From JAVJUV01 sp047314965 (lineage in GTDB: Bacteria; Pseudomonadota; Alphaproteobacteria; Rhodobacterales; Rhodobacteraceae), in NCBI RefSeq assembly GCF_047314965.1, contig NZ_JBLBVK010000022.1:1-38681 (forward strand): DNA of 38,681 bases. Direction: 5' to 3'. Position 1 is the stretch's first letter. Every line of letters starts with the position of its first letter. The notes beneath the pieces are model-generated. The model had not been told where the DNA came from, made no database searches, and saw nothing but the letters and a program-made list of their open reading frames with translations. Position numbers and translations under genes: made by a program. Of the stretch, positions 8,479 to 15,961 are shown one piece after another.

Positions 8479-8889
8479 TCAGGTATCTTCCACGATGGCG
8501 CGGAAACTCAGGTCGATCCGGCGGGTCTGCCCGGCCCGTACCCGCCGCGCCCTCGCCGAAATGAACCGAAGCGAAACGACACGGCCGCGCGTCAGCACCG
8601 GCATGGAGTCCACCAGGATGTCCGTTATCCGCCCCGCTACGCTTTTGGCCGTCTGGAAGCCCGCTTCGTCGCTGACGACACTCACCGAGAAACTATGTTC
8701 TGCGCCCCGGTGCGTCTGGTCTGACAGATCGCGAACATCCTCCGGACCGAGGCTGACGTAAGTTCCAGCAACCGGACCAGCCGGCATCTGGTCATGCACC
8801 GCCGCTCCCACCAGCGAGGCGAGATCGCTGTCACTGGCAAGGCTCTGGTACACCGCCGCCTGCAGTGCCGCGGATACAGCGTAACTCAT
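8479..8889 (-). CDS. GTA g8, tail terminator protein (DUF3168)
   Basis: A 136-residue DUF3168 protein. The start MSYAVSAALQAAVYQSLASD and the later YVSLGPEDVRDLSDQTHRGA and HSFSVSVVSDEAGFQTAK are characteristic. In phages of this type the protein caps the tail tube and joins it to the head connector. Its ATG overlaps the g7 stop by four bases. Confidence 0.93.
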   Translation of the reverse strand: MSYAVSAALQAAVYQSLASDSDLASLVGAAVHDQMPAGPVAGTYVSLGPEDVRDLSDQTHRGAEHSFSVSVVSDEAGFQTAKSVAGRITDILVDSMPVLTRGRVVSLRFISARARRVRAGQTRRIDLSFRAIVEDT

Positions 8890-9221
8890 GGCAGCACCTC
8901 CTCATCCGTCAGACATTCCAGAAATGCATTGCCCGATCGTGCTTCCGCGACGCTCCGGATATGGAGTACCCGGTTGCCGTCCCTGAATCTCTGCCCGGGC
9001 TTCGGTCGAGACGGCCCGTCGGGCGGGACCCCTCTTATGCGCACAGAGTAGCTCACCCGCGACCGAGCCGAGCCTTCACCGACTTCCTGTCGTCCCGACC
9101 GCAAGATCACCTCGGCCCAGTGGGTTCCCAGCACTTCCCATTCACCCCAATACCCTCCAGACCCGTCCGGCACCGCGACGCGTGCCTCCAGAACCAGCTT
9201 CTTTCTGAAAGGGCCTGTCAT
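8886..9221 (-). CDS. GTA g7, head-tail stopper (head closure) protein
   Basis: A 111-residue SPP1 gp16-like head closure protein. It has the usual N-terminus (FRKKLVLEARVAVPDGSGGY), the tryptophan-containing GEWEVLGTHWAEVI strand and the ISRIRGVPPDGPS-like loop (SVRIRGVPPDGPSRPKPGQR). It seals the packaged head and forms the lower part of the connector. It overlaps both g6 and g8 by four bases, so g6, g7 and g8 are translated as a coupled connector set. Confidence 0.92.
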   Translation of the reverse strand: MTGPFRKKLVLEARVAVPDGSGGYWGEWEVLGTHWAEVILRSGRQEVGEGSARSRVSYSVRIRGVPPDGPSRPKPGQRFRDGNRVLHIRSVAEARSGNAFLECLTDEEVLP

Positions 9222-9817
9222 CTCCGGCCTCCACCAAAAAGCCTCACCTGCCTGTAGGGCTTCAGAAGCGACGACACACTGTCAGGCAGTGCGTCACTCC
9301 TGGTGCCTGACCTGTCCTCATAGAAGGTTGCAGCCAGCACTAAAGCCGCCTGTTTCAGGTCCGCCTGCACACCGGCCCAATTCGCGGAATATCCGGCTTG
9401 AAAGACGATCTCCGCCTTCCCGCCCACCGGGATCGTCGGCAACAGCAGACCGAGCCATTTTAACTGCGGACGATGAGTATCATCGCAAAGGCGGTAGCTG
9501 CCCGGCGAGATCACCTCCACGCCCCCCGACCGATCGCTTACTGAAAACGACAGGATCTCCGTTACAGGAGCCATTGGCAGAAACTCATGCGCCATCTCGC
9601 GCCACGCCGTCACCACGTAACGGAACGTCCTTTGTAGGATCACCTTGCCGGTTTCGCCTTCGATCCGTGCCAAAGCCGCGCGCAGTTGAGGGATCAGAAC
9701 CGCATCCTGAAACCCGTCATCGGCAAACCCGCTGCCAAGCTGCAGATGGTCCCTGAACTCCGCGACCGGGAGTGCCCCATCCGGCACCTGGGTCTGCTCG
9801 ATCAAAATCATGGTCAT
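9218..9817 (-). CDS. GTA g6, head-tail adaptor protein
   Basis: A 199-residue connector protein of the gp6/HK97 type. Markers are PVAEFRDHLQLGSGFADDGF near residue 20, an arginine-rich helix with IEGETGKVILQRTFRYVV, and the C-terminal LKQAALVLAATFYEDR typical of phage gp6-like adaptors. It forms the ring between portal and stopper. The ribosome site TTGGAG is 5-9 bases upstream of the ATG. A 140-base gap separates it from the capsid gene, the largest gap inside the cluster, and contains a perfect hairpin. Confidence 0.92.
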   Translation of the reverse strand: MTMILIEQTQVPDGALPVAEFRDHLQLGSGFADDGFQDAVLIPQLRAALARIEGETGKVILQRTFRYVVTAWREMAHEFLPMAPVTEILSFSVSDRSGGVEVISPGSYRLCDDTHRPQLKWLGLLLPTIPVGGKAEIVFQAGYSANWAGVQADLKQAALVLAATFYEDRSGTRSDALPDSVSSLLKPYRQVRLFGGGRR

Positions 9818-9923
9818 CGATCTCCAAATTTGACTCCCGCCTGGGCAGGTCGGACGCGCGCCACCCCGGTCGCTTGGACGGAGGGGAGCAGCAAGAACAC
9901 GAGGCTTGCGGCGCGCGCCCTGT

Positions 9924-9947
9924 CAGCCGGTCCCGAAGGACCGGCTG
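9924..9947 (-). repeat. Perfect hairpin just downstream of the GTA capsid gene
   Basis: A 10-bp stem (CAGCCGGTCC paired with GGACCGGCTG) with a CGAA loop begins 11 bases after the stop of g5. No T-run follows on the minus strand, so it is unlikely to be a strong intrinsic terminator. A role in mRNA 3'-end protection or partial termination, to raise capsid over connector expression, is inferred. Confidence 0.8.
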
Positions 9948-9957
9948 CATCCGAAGC

Positions 9958-11145
9958 TTACGACGTGCCGAATTTCAGCAGCTTGATCGCTGCGAAATCG
10001 CTGACATCGCCGCCCACGCGCTTGGTGGCGTAGAACAGGACATGGGGTTTCGCCGAGAACGGATCACGCAGGATGCGAAGGTCGCGACGCTCGGCAACTG
10101 TATAGCCCGCGGCGAAATCGCCGAAGGCCACCGAGTAGCTGCCAACCCCTATGTCCGGCATGTCCTCGCAGATCAGCACGGGATACCCGAGAAGGCGCGC
10201 GGGCTCACCAGCAGCCAGCGAATCCGTCCAGATGAAACGCCCTTCGACATCCTTGATCTTCCGCGCGTCGCCTGCCGTCCGCGAGTTCATGACGAAAGTG
10301 CCGTTCGCCCGATAGCGCGCCCCAAGCGCATAGACGAGGTCGATCAGACCGTCGCCTGGATTGGTGGAATTGAACCCGCCATCGGTTCCGGTAACGACAT
10401 AGCCGACATTCCCCCAGGACCAGTTGGCTTCCGCAACCTTGGGATGGGTCAGAAGTCCCACCGGCTTATCGATCCCGTCACCGTTGATGAAGGCGCTGGC
10501 CTCCGAACGGGCGAAGGTGTCGGCGATCCGGCCCGCCAGCCAGGCCTCGATGTCGAAAGCGCTGTCATCCAGCAAACGCTGGCTGATCTTGGGCAGGGCC
10601 GACAACTCGTGCAGCGGGATACTGATCCGCTCGATGGTCGGCGTGGCAGTCTCAACGCTGGCGGCGGTTTCCGTCGCCCAGCCCGCGCCGGCTTCGGTTG
10701 AATCGATCAGAACGTCGAAAGACGTGCTCTCGACATTGACCACGTTGGCCACCTGCCGGATCGATGACGCGCCGCGTAGAACGCTCTTGACGGTCTCGGC
10801 GGTCTGGGGGTCCACCAGGTAGCCGCCATCGCCGGCCACCGCCGTCGACATGGCCTTGCCCTCCAGAGACAGGCCGCGCAGCGCATCGTCGTCGCCGGTG
10901 CGCAGATAGGCCTCGAACGCCTTCTGATGTGGCGCGCCCCCCTCGTGGGCGGCGGCAAGCGCCGGACGGCGCGACGGGGAAAGGGTGTTCTTGCGATCCA
11001 GCATGGTCAGTCGCTCTTCCTGTTTCTGAAGTCTCTCGGTGATGTCGCCGACAAGGCCCGCAAGCGCGGACTTCACTTCGTCGACCGGCGCCAGGGCGTC
11101 AGGCAAAGCCTCTCCGCCCCGGGACGTCGTCTCGGGTTTGCTCAT
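9958..11145 (-). CDS. GTA g5, HK97-fold major capsid protein
   Basis: A 395-residue major capsid precursor. Residues ~1-100 are a charged helical scaffold region (VDEVKSALAGLVGDITERLQ) ending near KAMSTAVAGDGGYLVDPQTA, where the mature HK97-fold domain begins; the g4 protease is expected to cleave close to residue 100. The later segments GAGWATETA, ISIPLHELSALPKISQRLLD, FVMNSRTAGDARKIKD and FGDFAAGYTVAERRDL are typical of GTA capsids. The ribosome site AAGGA lies about 8 bases upstream of the ATG. It is followed by a hairpin and a long spacer. Confidence 0.96.
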   Translation of the reverse strand: MSKPETTSRGGEALPDALAPVDEVKSALAGLVGDITERLQKQEERLTMLDRKNTLSPSRRPALAAAHEGGAPHQKAFEAYLRTGDDDALRGLSLEGKAMSTAVAGDGGYLVDPQTAETVKSVLRGASSIRQVANVVNVESTSFDVLIDSTEAGAGWATETAASVETATPTIERISIPLHELSALPKISQRLLDDSAFDIEAWLAGRIADTFARSEASAFINGDGIDKPVGLLTHPKVAEANWSWGNVGYVVTGTDGGFNSTNPGDGLIDLVYALGARYRANGTFVMNSRTAGDARKIKDVEGRFIWTDSLAAGEPARLLGYPVLICEDMPDIGVGSYSVAFGDFAAGYTVAERRDLRILRDPFSAKPHVLFYATKRVGGDVSDFAAIKLLKFGTS

Positions 11146-11180
11146 GTTCCAAATCCTTGAGTTGGGGATAGTGGTCCCGG

Positions 11181-11753
11181 TCAGCCGCGCTCGGCCCCTC
11201 GGGCGAAATCGCGCCGGGCATCTTCGATGACCGCCGCAAGGTCGCGCATCAGGCCGTCGCCGGGGCTTTCACCCTTGGCGCCCACCCGCGCTTCGGGAAG
11301 CATCGGGAAAGTGACCAGCGACACCTCCCAAAGCTCCAGTTCCGCAAGGCGTCGCCGCCCTGCCTCGTCCTTGGTTGCGCGCACGGTGCGATACCCGATC
11401 GAAAGCCCATCGATGGCACCCGCCGCGATCAACGCAGCCGCCTCCCTGGCCCTCGCGACCTCCGGCAGCAGACGGCCTTTCACGAACAGGCCCTTCTCGT
11501 CCTCACGCACCTCGTCCCAGACGCCGATCGGCTCAGCGGGATCGTGCTGCCACAGCATCTTGACCGACCGTCCAGCCTCCGCAAGAAGCTTCAAGGAAGC
11601 CGCGTAAGCGCCTCTTTCCACGATATCATTTCCGCGATCACGCACCCCGAAACAAGAGGCATACCCCTCGATCAAGGCGCCATCCGTCACGGACAGGTCG
11701 ACCTCTAGTCGCGTGAATTTCAACTCCAGTCCCAGATCGCTCGTCTCACGCAT
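11181..11753 (-). CDS. GTA g4, HK97-family prohead protease
   Basis: A 190-residue serine protease of the HK97 prohead family, which removes the capsid scaffold domain. Motifs include EGYASCFGVRDRGNDIVERG near residue 30, MLWQHDPAEPIGVWDE (His of the catalytic pair), the IDGLSIGYRT stretch with the catalytic Ser, and ELWEVSLVTFPMLPEA. ATG at 11753 overlaps the portal stop by 8 bases; a GTG one codon upstream is an alternative. No g3.5 gene intervenes, unlike in R. capsulatus. Confidence 0.94.
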   Translation of the reverse strand: MRETSDLGLELKFTRLEVDLSVTDGALIEGYASCFGVRDRGNDIVERGAYAASLKLLAEAGRSVKMLWQHDPAEPIGVWDEVREDEKGLFVKGRLLPEVARAREAAALIAAGAIDGLSIGYRTVRATKDEAGRRRLAELELWEVSLVTFPMLPEARVGAKGESPGDGLMRDLAAVIEDARRDFARGAERG

Positions 11754-12933
11754 CACCGGCCTCCTCTTCGCTCAGCCTCGGCAACCCCAACAGGACACGC
11801 TTTTCAGCATCGCTCAGAAAATCCGCGCTCGCGACACGCCTCCATTGGGCTTCACGCTCCACCGCCAGCGCCGGCACCTGGTCGAGGTCCGGCTTCAACT
11901 CGACCGCGTCTCCCATGAAAGACGACAGCCAGTGCGAAACAGCACCCATGACCTTGCCCACCATCGGCAACACGGTCAGGCGATAGAATGCCCGGTTCGC
12001 CTCCTGGTAATTGGCATAGGTGGCGTCGCCCGGGATCCCCATCAGCATCTGCGGCACTCCGAAAGCAACGGCGATCTCGCGCGCCGCTGCCTCCTTGGTC
12101 TTCTGGAACTCCATGTCGCTCGGGCTGAAGCCCATCGGCTTCCAGTCCAGCCCGCCCTCCAGCAACATCGGCCGCCCGGCATTCCGAGCGCCGACGTGAT
12201 ACGCCTCCATCTCCGACAGCAACCGGTCATACTGCTCTGGAGTCATTGTGCCCTGCCCGTCCGCACCGTTGTAAATGATTGCACCCGAGGGCCGCGCGGC
12301 ATTGTCCAGAAGCGCCTTCGACCAGGCCGAGGCACTATTATGCACGTCCACCGCCGAAGCGGCGGCCTGGAGCGGTGACAACCCGTAGTGATCGTCCTGC
12401 GGATGGAAGGCCTTCAGGTGACAGACCGTCGACAGCCCGTCCGAAACCGGAAACCGATGCTTGCGCCCGCCCACGGCATATTCATAGGCCACGGGCCAGC
12501 CGTCGGTGCCGGGGATGACGCTCATACGGTCCGACCTGAGAACGTGCAACTCGACCGGCATGGCCGATGCGTCGAGAACCGCCTCGACATAGCCGTTGCC
12601 AGACAGAAGAATCTGGCCGAACAAGGCCTCGAACAACTCCGCCTGTCCCTGTCCGGTGTTGGGCCGGCGCACCAGTTGCAGCACCGGATGCGTCTCGTAG
12701 CGCCGTTCTCCGTCCTGCAAAACCAACGGTATGGCTGCAGCCGCTTCCGCGATCAGTTTCACGGCACGAAATCCCACAGGGTTCCCGGCAAAGCCCGCTC
12801 GCGTCAGGCTCGAGGTGTCCCGCGCACTCCATGCAACGCGCCCCGAGCCGGCGTAGGCGATCACGGGTCCCGCAGCCGATGCTTTCGCCTCCGGCCGAAC
12901 CGCATCGGCCCGCCGTTTCAGAAAATCTAGCAT
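11746..12933 (-). CDS. GTA g3, HK97-family portal protein
   Basis: A 395-residue portal protein. It has the N-terminal ARDTSSLTRAGFAGNPVGFR, LVRRPNTGQGQAELFEAL, WSKALLDNAARPSGAIIYNG and AFGVPQMLMGIPGDATYANY motifs of phage HK97-type portals. It forms the ring through which DNA enters and leaves the head and on which the terminase docks. I use the ATG at 12933 because AAGGAG lies about 10 bases upstream; the longer open frame to 12957 has no ribosome site. The gene starts 43 bases after g2. Confidence 0.95.
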   Translation of the reverse strand: MLDFLKRRADAVRPEAKASAAGPVIAYAGSGRVAWSARDTSSLTRAGFAGNPVGFRAVKLIAEAAAAIPLVLQDGERRYETHPVLQLVRRPNTGQGQAELFEALFGQILLSGNGYVEAVLDASAMPVELHVLRSDRMSVIPGTDGWPVAYEYAVGGRKHRFPVSDGLSTVCHLKAFHPQDDHYGLSPLQAAASAVDVHNSASAWSKALLDNAARPSGAIIYNGADGQGTMTPEQYDRLLSEMEAYHVGARNAGRPMLLEGGLDWKPMGFSPSDMEFQKTKEAAAREIAVAFGVPQMLMGIPGDATYANYQEANRAFYRLTVLPMVGKVMGAVSHWLSSFMGDAVELKPDLDQVPALAVEREAQWRRVASADFLSDAEKRVLLGLPRLSEEEAGDA

Positions 12934-12976
12934 ATGAACTTGCTCCTTCGGCCCCAAGGGGCGGTCTTCCCGGACC

Positions 12977-14392
12977 TCAGCCCAAGGTTCTGACGCACGG
13001 ACGCCGCCATTGCGCCGCCGGCTCGATCATCAGGTCTGTCAGCGCCCAGACCAGGGCATCCACTCGGTCCGGGCTGCCCCTGCCCTCATAGCCGCGCACC
13101 GACATCTGGCCCATCTGCTCTTCCAGAGCCTGCAGACCGCGGACATGTTTCACCCGTCCCTGCTCATACAGCGCCGCTACCGGCTCGGCCCGCGCGGCCT
13201 TGCCCCGAGACGCGCGCACGGCGCGAAACGGCACAAGCCCATCCACCTGGCGCACCACCTGTTCAACGAGGTCGCCGCCCTGATTCACCTCCGCGACCAG
13301 CCGATCGGCCCCGTGCCGCGCCATCGCGGCGATGGCGGCCTCCGCCCAGCCCTTCGGAGAAGCGCCGCGGATCGAGGCGTCCTCCAGAACGACGGCCTGC
13401 CAGTTCAGAGGACTTCCCTCCATCCGAACCCCCGCAACGACAATCCCGCATTCGTCGGAACCCGAATGACCCGTCACTGGCGGGTCAACCGCGACAACGA
13501 TACGATCAAGGTGCACCGGCTTTTCTATCACGGCTCCACGCAGGGTTTCTGCCCTCCACAAGGCGCCCTCGATTTCTTCGACCAGAACCCCTTCCAGTTC
13601 CTGTCGGCCCTGCCGAGTGCCGCCGTATAGATCATGCACCTCTTCAAGAAACGACGCGGCCAGATTGGCACGGTTCGCCTCGGTCGGTGCACAGGTCATC
13701 ACCGTTGACCTCCGCCCAAGGATGCGCTTCAGGACAGGAACGTCCCGCGGCGTCGTGGTGACGACCTGCCTGGGGTTCTCCCCAAGTCGGAGCGCGAATT
13801 GCAGCATGTCCCACGCCTCCTCGGCCCGCGGCCACTTGGCCAGCTCATCTGCCCATGCGCCGTCGAATTGAGGCCCGCGAAGCGCCTCGAAATCATTGGC
13901 CGAATAGACGCGTGCCTCGGCTCCATTCGGCCATACGAGTTTTCTCTCTCCCGCAACCCACTGTGGCACCCTGTCCGGCGGAGAGCACGCGATGATGCCG
14001 CTTTCACCGAAGACCATGATATCGCGCGCCTGGTCATAGGTCTCCGCTACCAGAGCCAGCCGTCTTGCGGGGCCACCGTCTTCAGGCAAGGCACCTTCGA
14101 CCTGCGACCGAACCCATTCCGATCCGGCCCGCGTCTTTCCAGCACCTCGTCCGCCAAGGATGACCCAGGTCTTCCAGTCACCCTCTGGCGGAAGCTGATG
14201 CGGAAGCGCCCAGAACTCGAAGAGGTAGGGCAAGGCTCTCACCTCTTCATCGGACAGCTCGGCCAGAAATTCAGCCTGCACCTCGCACGGCCCGGATGCG
14301 ATCAAGGCGGCGCCCGATACGAGTCCGGATATCGTCGAGGTCAAGTGCGTCGGTTCTGTCAGAACCCGCTGTGTTGAGAACACGGGCTTCAT
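12977..14392 (-). CDS. GTA g2, terminase large subunit
   Basis: The DNA-packaging ATPase-nuclease, 471 residues from the ATG at 14392. Walker A is GGRGAGKT (80-87) after the family signature PYLFEFWALPHQLPPEGDWK. GPQFDGAWADELAKW carries Walker B. The nuclease half shows VAVDPPVTGHSGSDECGIVV and later VAEVNQGGDLVEQVV. In GTAs this enzyme packages host DNA without sequence specificity. The start is uncertain: the ATG at 14392 has a good ribosome site (GAGGT, 8 bases upstream) but overlaps g1 by 122 bases. TTG 14305 or GTG 14281 would give shorter overlaps without a clear ribosome site. Confidence 0.93.
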   Translation of the reverse strand: MKPVFSTQRVLTEPTHLTSTISGLVSGAALIASGPCEVQAEFLAELSDEEVRALPYLFEFWALPHQLPPEGDWKTWVILGGRGAGKTRAGSEWVRSQVEGALPEDGGPARRLALVAETYDQARDIMVFGESGIIACSPPDRVPQWVAGERKLVWPNGAEARVYSANDFEALRGPQFDGAWADELAKWPRAEEAWDMLQFALRLGENPRQVVTTTPRDVPVLKRILGRRSTVMTCAPTEANRANLAASFLEEVHDLYGGTRQGRQELEGVLVEEIEGALWRAETLRGAVIEKPVHLDRIVVAVDPPVTGHSGSDECGIVVAGVRMEGSPLNWQAVVLEDASIRGASPKGWAEAAIAAMARHGADRLVAEVNQGGDLVEQVVRQVDGLVPFRAVRASRGKAARAEPVAALYEQGRVKHVRGLQALEEQMGQMSVRGYEGRGSPDRVDALVWALTDLMIEPAAQWRRPCVRTLG

Positions 14393-14603
14393 GTCGTCTT
14401 ACCTCATCAAGTATCGTCTTTCGTACTGTTCCCAGGGACATGCCCGCACGGACAACCTCGGTCCCGGCCACGTCCTCGCCAAGTTCAAGCCTCATGGACA
14501 TGAACAGGAACCGCTGCAGAAGGTCCTCCAGCGGAGTCCCGCTCTTTGCCAATGGTCGTGTTTCCCCCTCCGTCCCAGCCTTGGCCGCCGGATCGTCGGT
14601 CAT
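14271..14603 (-). CDS. GTA g1, small terminase-like protein
   Basis: A 110-residue protein at the head of the GTA operon. RcGTA gp1 is a small terminase subunit that lacks the specific DNA-binding part of phage homologues, in line with random packaging. The visible middle (LEDLLQRFLFMSMRLELGED) is helical and the C-terminus (TRIGRRLDRIRAVRGAG) is basic. The ATG at 14603 has a strong ribosome site (AGGAG, 6-7 bases upstream); an upstream in-frame start at 14636 lies within the leader hairpin and is unlikely. Identification rests mainly on position and length. Confidence 0.85.
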   Translation of the reverse strand: MTDDPAAKAGTEGETRPLAKSGTPLEDLLQRFLFMSMRLELGEDVAGTEVVRAGMSLGTVRKTILDEVRRHEARVLNTAGSDRTDALDLDDIRTRIGRRLDRIRAVRGAG

Positions 14604-14637
14604 CGTCGCTCCTGTTTTCTTGCTGAACCCACCCAAA

Positions 14638-14671
14638 GAAAAAAGCGGCCCGGGCTAATCACCCTGCCGCT
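14638..14671 (-). terminator. Intrinsic-terminator-like hairpin in the GTA leader
   Basis: On the minus strand AGCGGC (14671-14666) pairs with GCCGCT (14649-14644), with an inner GGG/CCC, and is followed immediately by TTTTTTCTTT. This is a proper Rho-independent terminator layout reading leftward. It ends about 25 bases before the g1 ribosome site. It may simply end mltG transcripts. If the promoter at 14748-14776 is used, the hairpin sits inside the GTA leader and would act as an attenuator. Confidence 0.75.
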
Positions 14672-14729
14672 CTGTCAGTTCGTCCATCTTGCCTGAAGGT
14701 ATACCCTGGAAAGCACGCTCCGTAAAGCG

Positions 14730-14744
14730 TTAAGTTATTGATAA
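14730..14744. promoter_or_regulatory. Imperfect second CtrA-like site upstream of the GTA operon
   Basis: TTAA-N7-ATAA, one base off the CtrA consensus TTAA-N7-TTAA. It lies 40 bases from the perfect site and near the predicted transcription start, where bound CtrA might repress or modulate. Because the region is AT-rich, a chance match is possible. Confidence 0.35.
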
Positions 14745-14747
14745 AAA

Positions 14748-14776
14748 ATAACAATACCGCACGATCGGATTAACAA
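14748..14776 (-). promoter_or_regulatory. Putative sigma-70-type promoter of the GTA operon
   Basis: On the minus strand TTGTTA (14776-14771), a 17-base spacer and TGTTAT (14753-14748) give a weak -35/-10 pair, four of six matches each. The -35 lies inside the perfect CtrA box, the arrangement seen at CtrA-activated promoters in Caulobacter. Transcription would start near 14741, giving a leader of about 138 bases before g1. Prediction only. Confidence 0.45.
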
Positions 14777-14785
14777 AACCTTAAC
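14770..14785. promoter_or_regulatory. Perfect CtrA binding site (TTAA-N7-TTAAC)
   Basis: TTAACAAAACCTTAAC matches the full CtrA consensus. It sits after the mltG stop and 167 bases before the g1 ATG. CtrA is required for GTA expression in R. capsulatus, where control is thought to run largely through GafA; a consensus site directly at the operon would give direct control here. The site reads as TTAA-N7-TTAA on both strands. Confidence 0.7.
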
Positions 14786-14803
14786 GCGGAGCCAGCTTCC
14801 GGC

Positions 14804-15961
14804 CTACTCCGCCGCCCTTTCCAGCGCGCGATACGCCGCCACGTTCCGATTATGCTCTTCCAAGGTCTCGGCAAAAAGGTGGCCGTCCTTCGGATCCAGC
14901 GTCTTGGCCACGAAGAAGATGTAGTCTGTGTCGTCCGGATTCAGCGCGGCCTCGATGCTGGCCAGCCCGGGATTGGCGATCGGAGTGGGCGGCAATCCTT
15001 CGATGACATAGGTGTTCCACGGCGTCTCGCGCCTAAGCTCGCTCTGCCGCAGGCCACGGCCCAGCACACCTTTGCCCTCGGTCACACCATAGATGACCGT
15101 CGGGTCGGTCTGCAGGCGGATGCCCTGCCGCAACCGGTTCGCGAACACGCTCGCCACCTGTCCGCGCTCTTCGGCCAGGGCCGTTTCCTTCTCGATGATC
15201 GACGCAAGGACCATCGCCTCTTCCGGCGTTTCCACCGGCGCATTCTCCGACCGGTTCTCCCAGGCCGCGGCTAACCTCCGCGCCTGGATCTCGACCATGT
15301 TCGCAACAAACGCTGCGCGGTCGGCGCCAGGACGAATCTCGTACCCGTCGGGGGCAAGAGAGCCCTCCGCCGGAATATCGGCGATCTCTCCTGTAAACAG
15401 GTCCGAGGCCTTCAGCGCCTCCACCACCTGCCAGCTGGTGACACCCTCGACAACGGTGACCAGGAATTCGGTACCCACATCTTCCTTCGCGGCGAGGTAG
15501 GCTTCGGGAAACTCACCCGCTGCCGGATCGAATTCCGCTGTGACATCGAATTCCTGCGTCTCCGGGTTAAGCTCGCGCACCCGCGTCTCCTGCCCGGCAA
15601 CACCGATGATATAGACAACCTGCGTCCCGCACGTCGACCGCCCGTCGCCGGTGATCTCCTCGACGATCTCCGCCATCGACGCGCCGGCTTGAATCAGGAA
15701 GGAACCTGCCTTCAGATCCTGGCTTTTGTCCGCATAGTCCGCCCCAAGACGATAGATCGTCGGATTGGTGATCGCGCCGCGCGCGGCCAGATCATCCGCA
15801 ACACGACTCATCGAGCCGCCGCGGGGCACCTGAAGGCAAATCGCTTCTTCCAGCGGCCCTTCGGCGACATACTGCCTCTGAGCCCATCCAATCGCGATCG
15901 CTACGCCGACGAGCGCAACGATAAGAAGCGTCAAAACATTGGAAGCGATGTTGCGCCACAT
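14804..15961 (-). CDS. mltG: Endolytic murein transglycosylase MltG
   Basis: A 385-residue inner-membrane lytic transglycosylase that cuts nascent glycan strands and terminates their growth. One N-terminal membrane segment (residues ~9-27, VLTLLIVALVGVAIAIGW) is followed by a LysM-like domain (PRGGSMSRVADDLAARG). The YceG catalytic domain has Glu257 in ASIIEKET, plus RLRQGIRLQTDPTVIYG, TPWNTYVIEGLPPTPIANPG and LNPDDTDYIFFVA, all family hallmarks. The ATG shares one base with the fabF stop, so the two are co-transcribed. The GTA control region follows. Confidence 0.97.
   Translation of the reverse strand: MWRNIASNVLTLLIVALVGVAIAIGWAQRQYVAEGPLEEAICLQVPRGGSMSRVADDLAARGAITNPTIYRLGADYADKSQDLKAGSFLIQAGASMAEIVEEITGDGRSTCGTQVVYIIGVAGQETRVRELNPETQEFDVTAEFDPAAGEFPEAYLAAKEDVGTEFLVTVVEGVTSWQVVEALKASDLFTGEIADIPAEGSLAPDGYEIRPGADRAAFVANMVEIQARRLAAAWENRSENAPVETPEEAMVLASIIEKETALAEERGQVASVFANRLRQGIRLQTDPTVIYGVTEGKGVLGRGLRQSELRRETPWNTYVIEGLPPTPIANPGLASIEAALNPDDTDYIFFVAKTLDPKDGHLFAETLEEHNRNVAAYRALERAAE

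Larger units (their letters stand above)
332..14785 (-). other. Gene transfer agent (RcGTA-type) structural cluster with its control region
   Basis: Genes g1 to g15 occur in the canonical RcGTA order, all on the minus strand and all with complete reading frames, followed by DUF2793 and DUF7742 genes. GTAs are domesticated phage-like particles that package random host DNA and deliver it to relatives. No integrase, repressor, replication or lysis gene is present, which fits a GTA rather than a prophage; head spikes, endolysin and the activator GafA are usually encoded elsewhere. The g3.5 gene found in R. capsulatus is absent because g3 and g4 overlap directly. Position beside mltG and fabF suggests vertical inheritance. 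Confidence 0.93.

Noticed and set aside
332..14603. Cluster read as an ordinary prophage
   Set aside because: No integrase, repressor, replication or lysis genes and no attachment sites are present, and gene order and domain types match RcGTA throughout.
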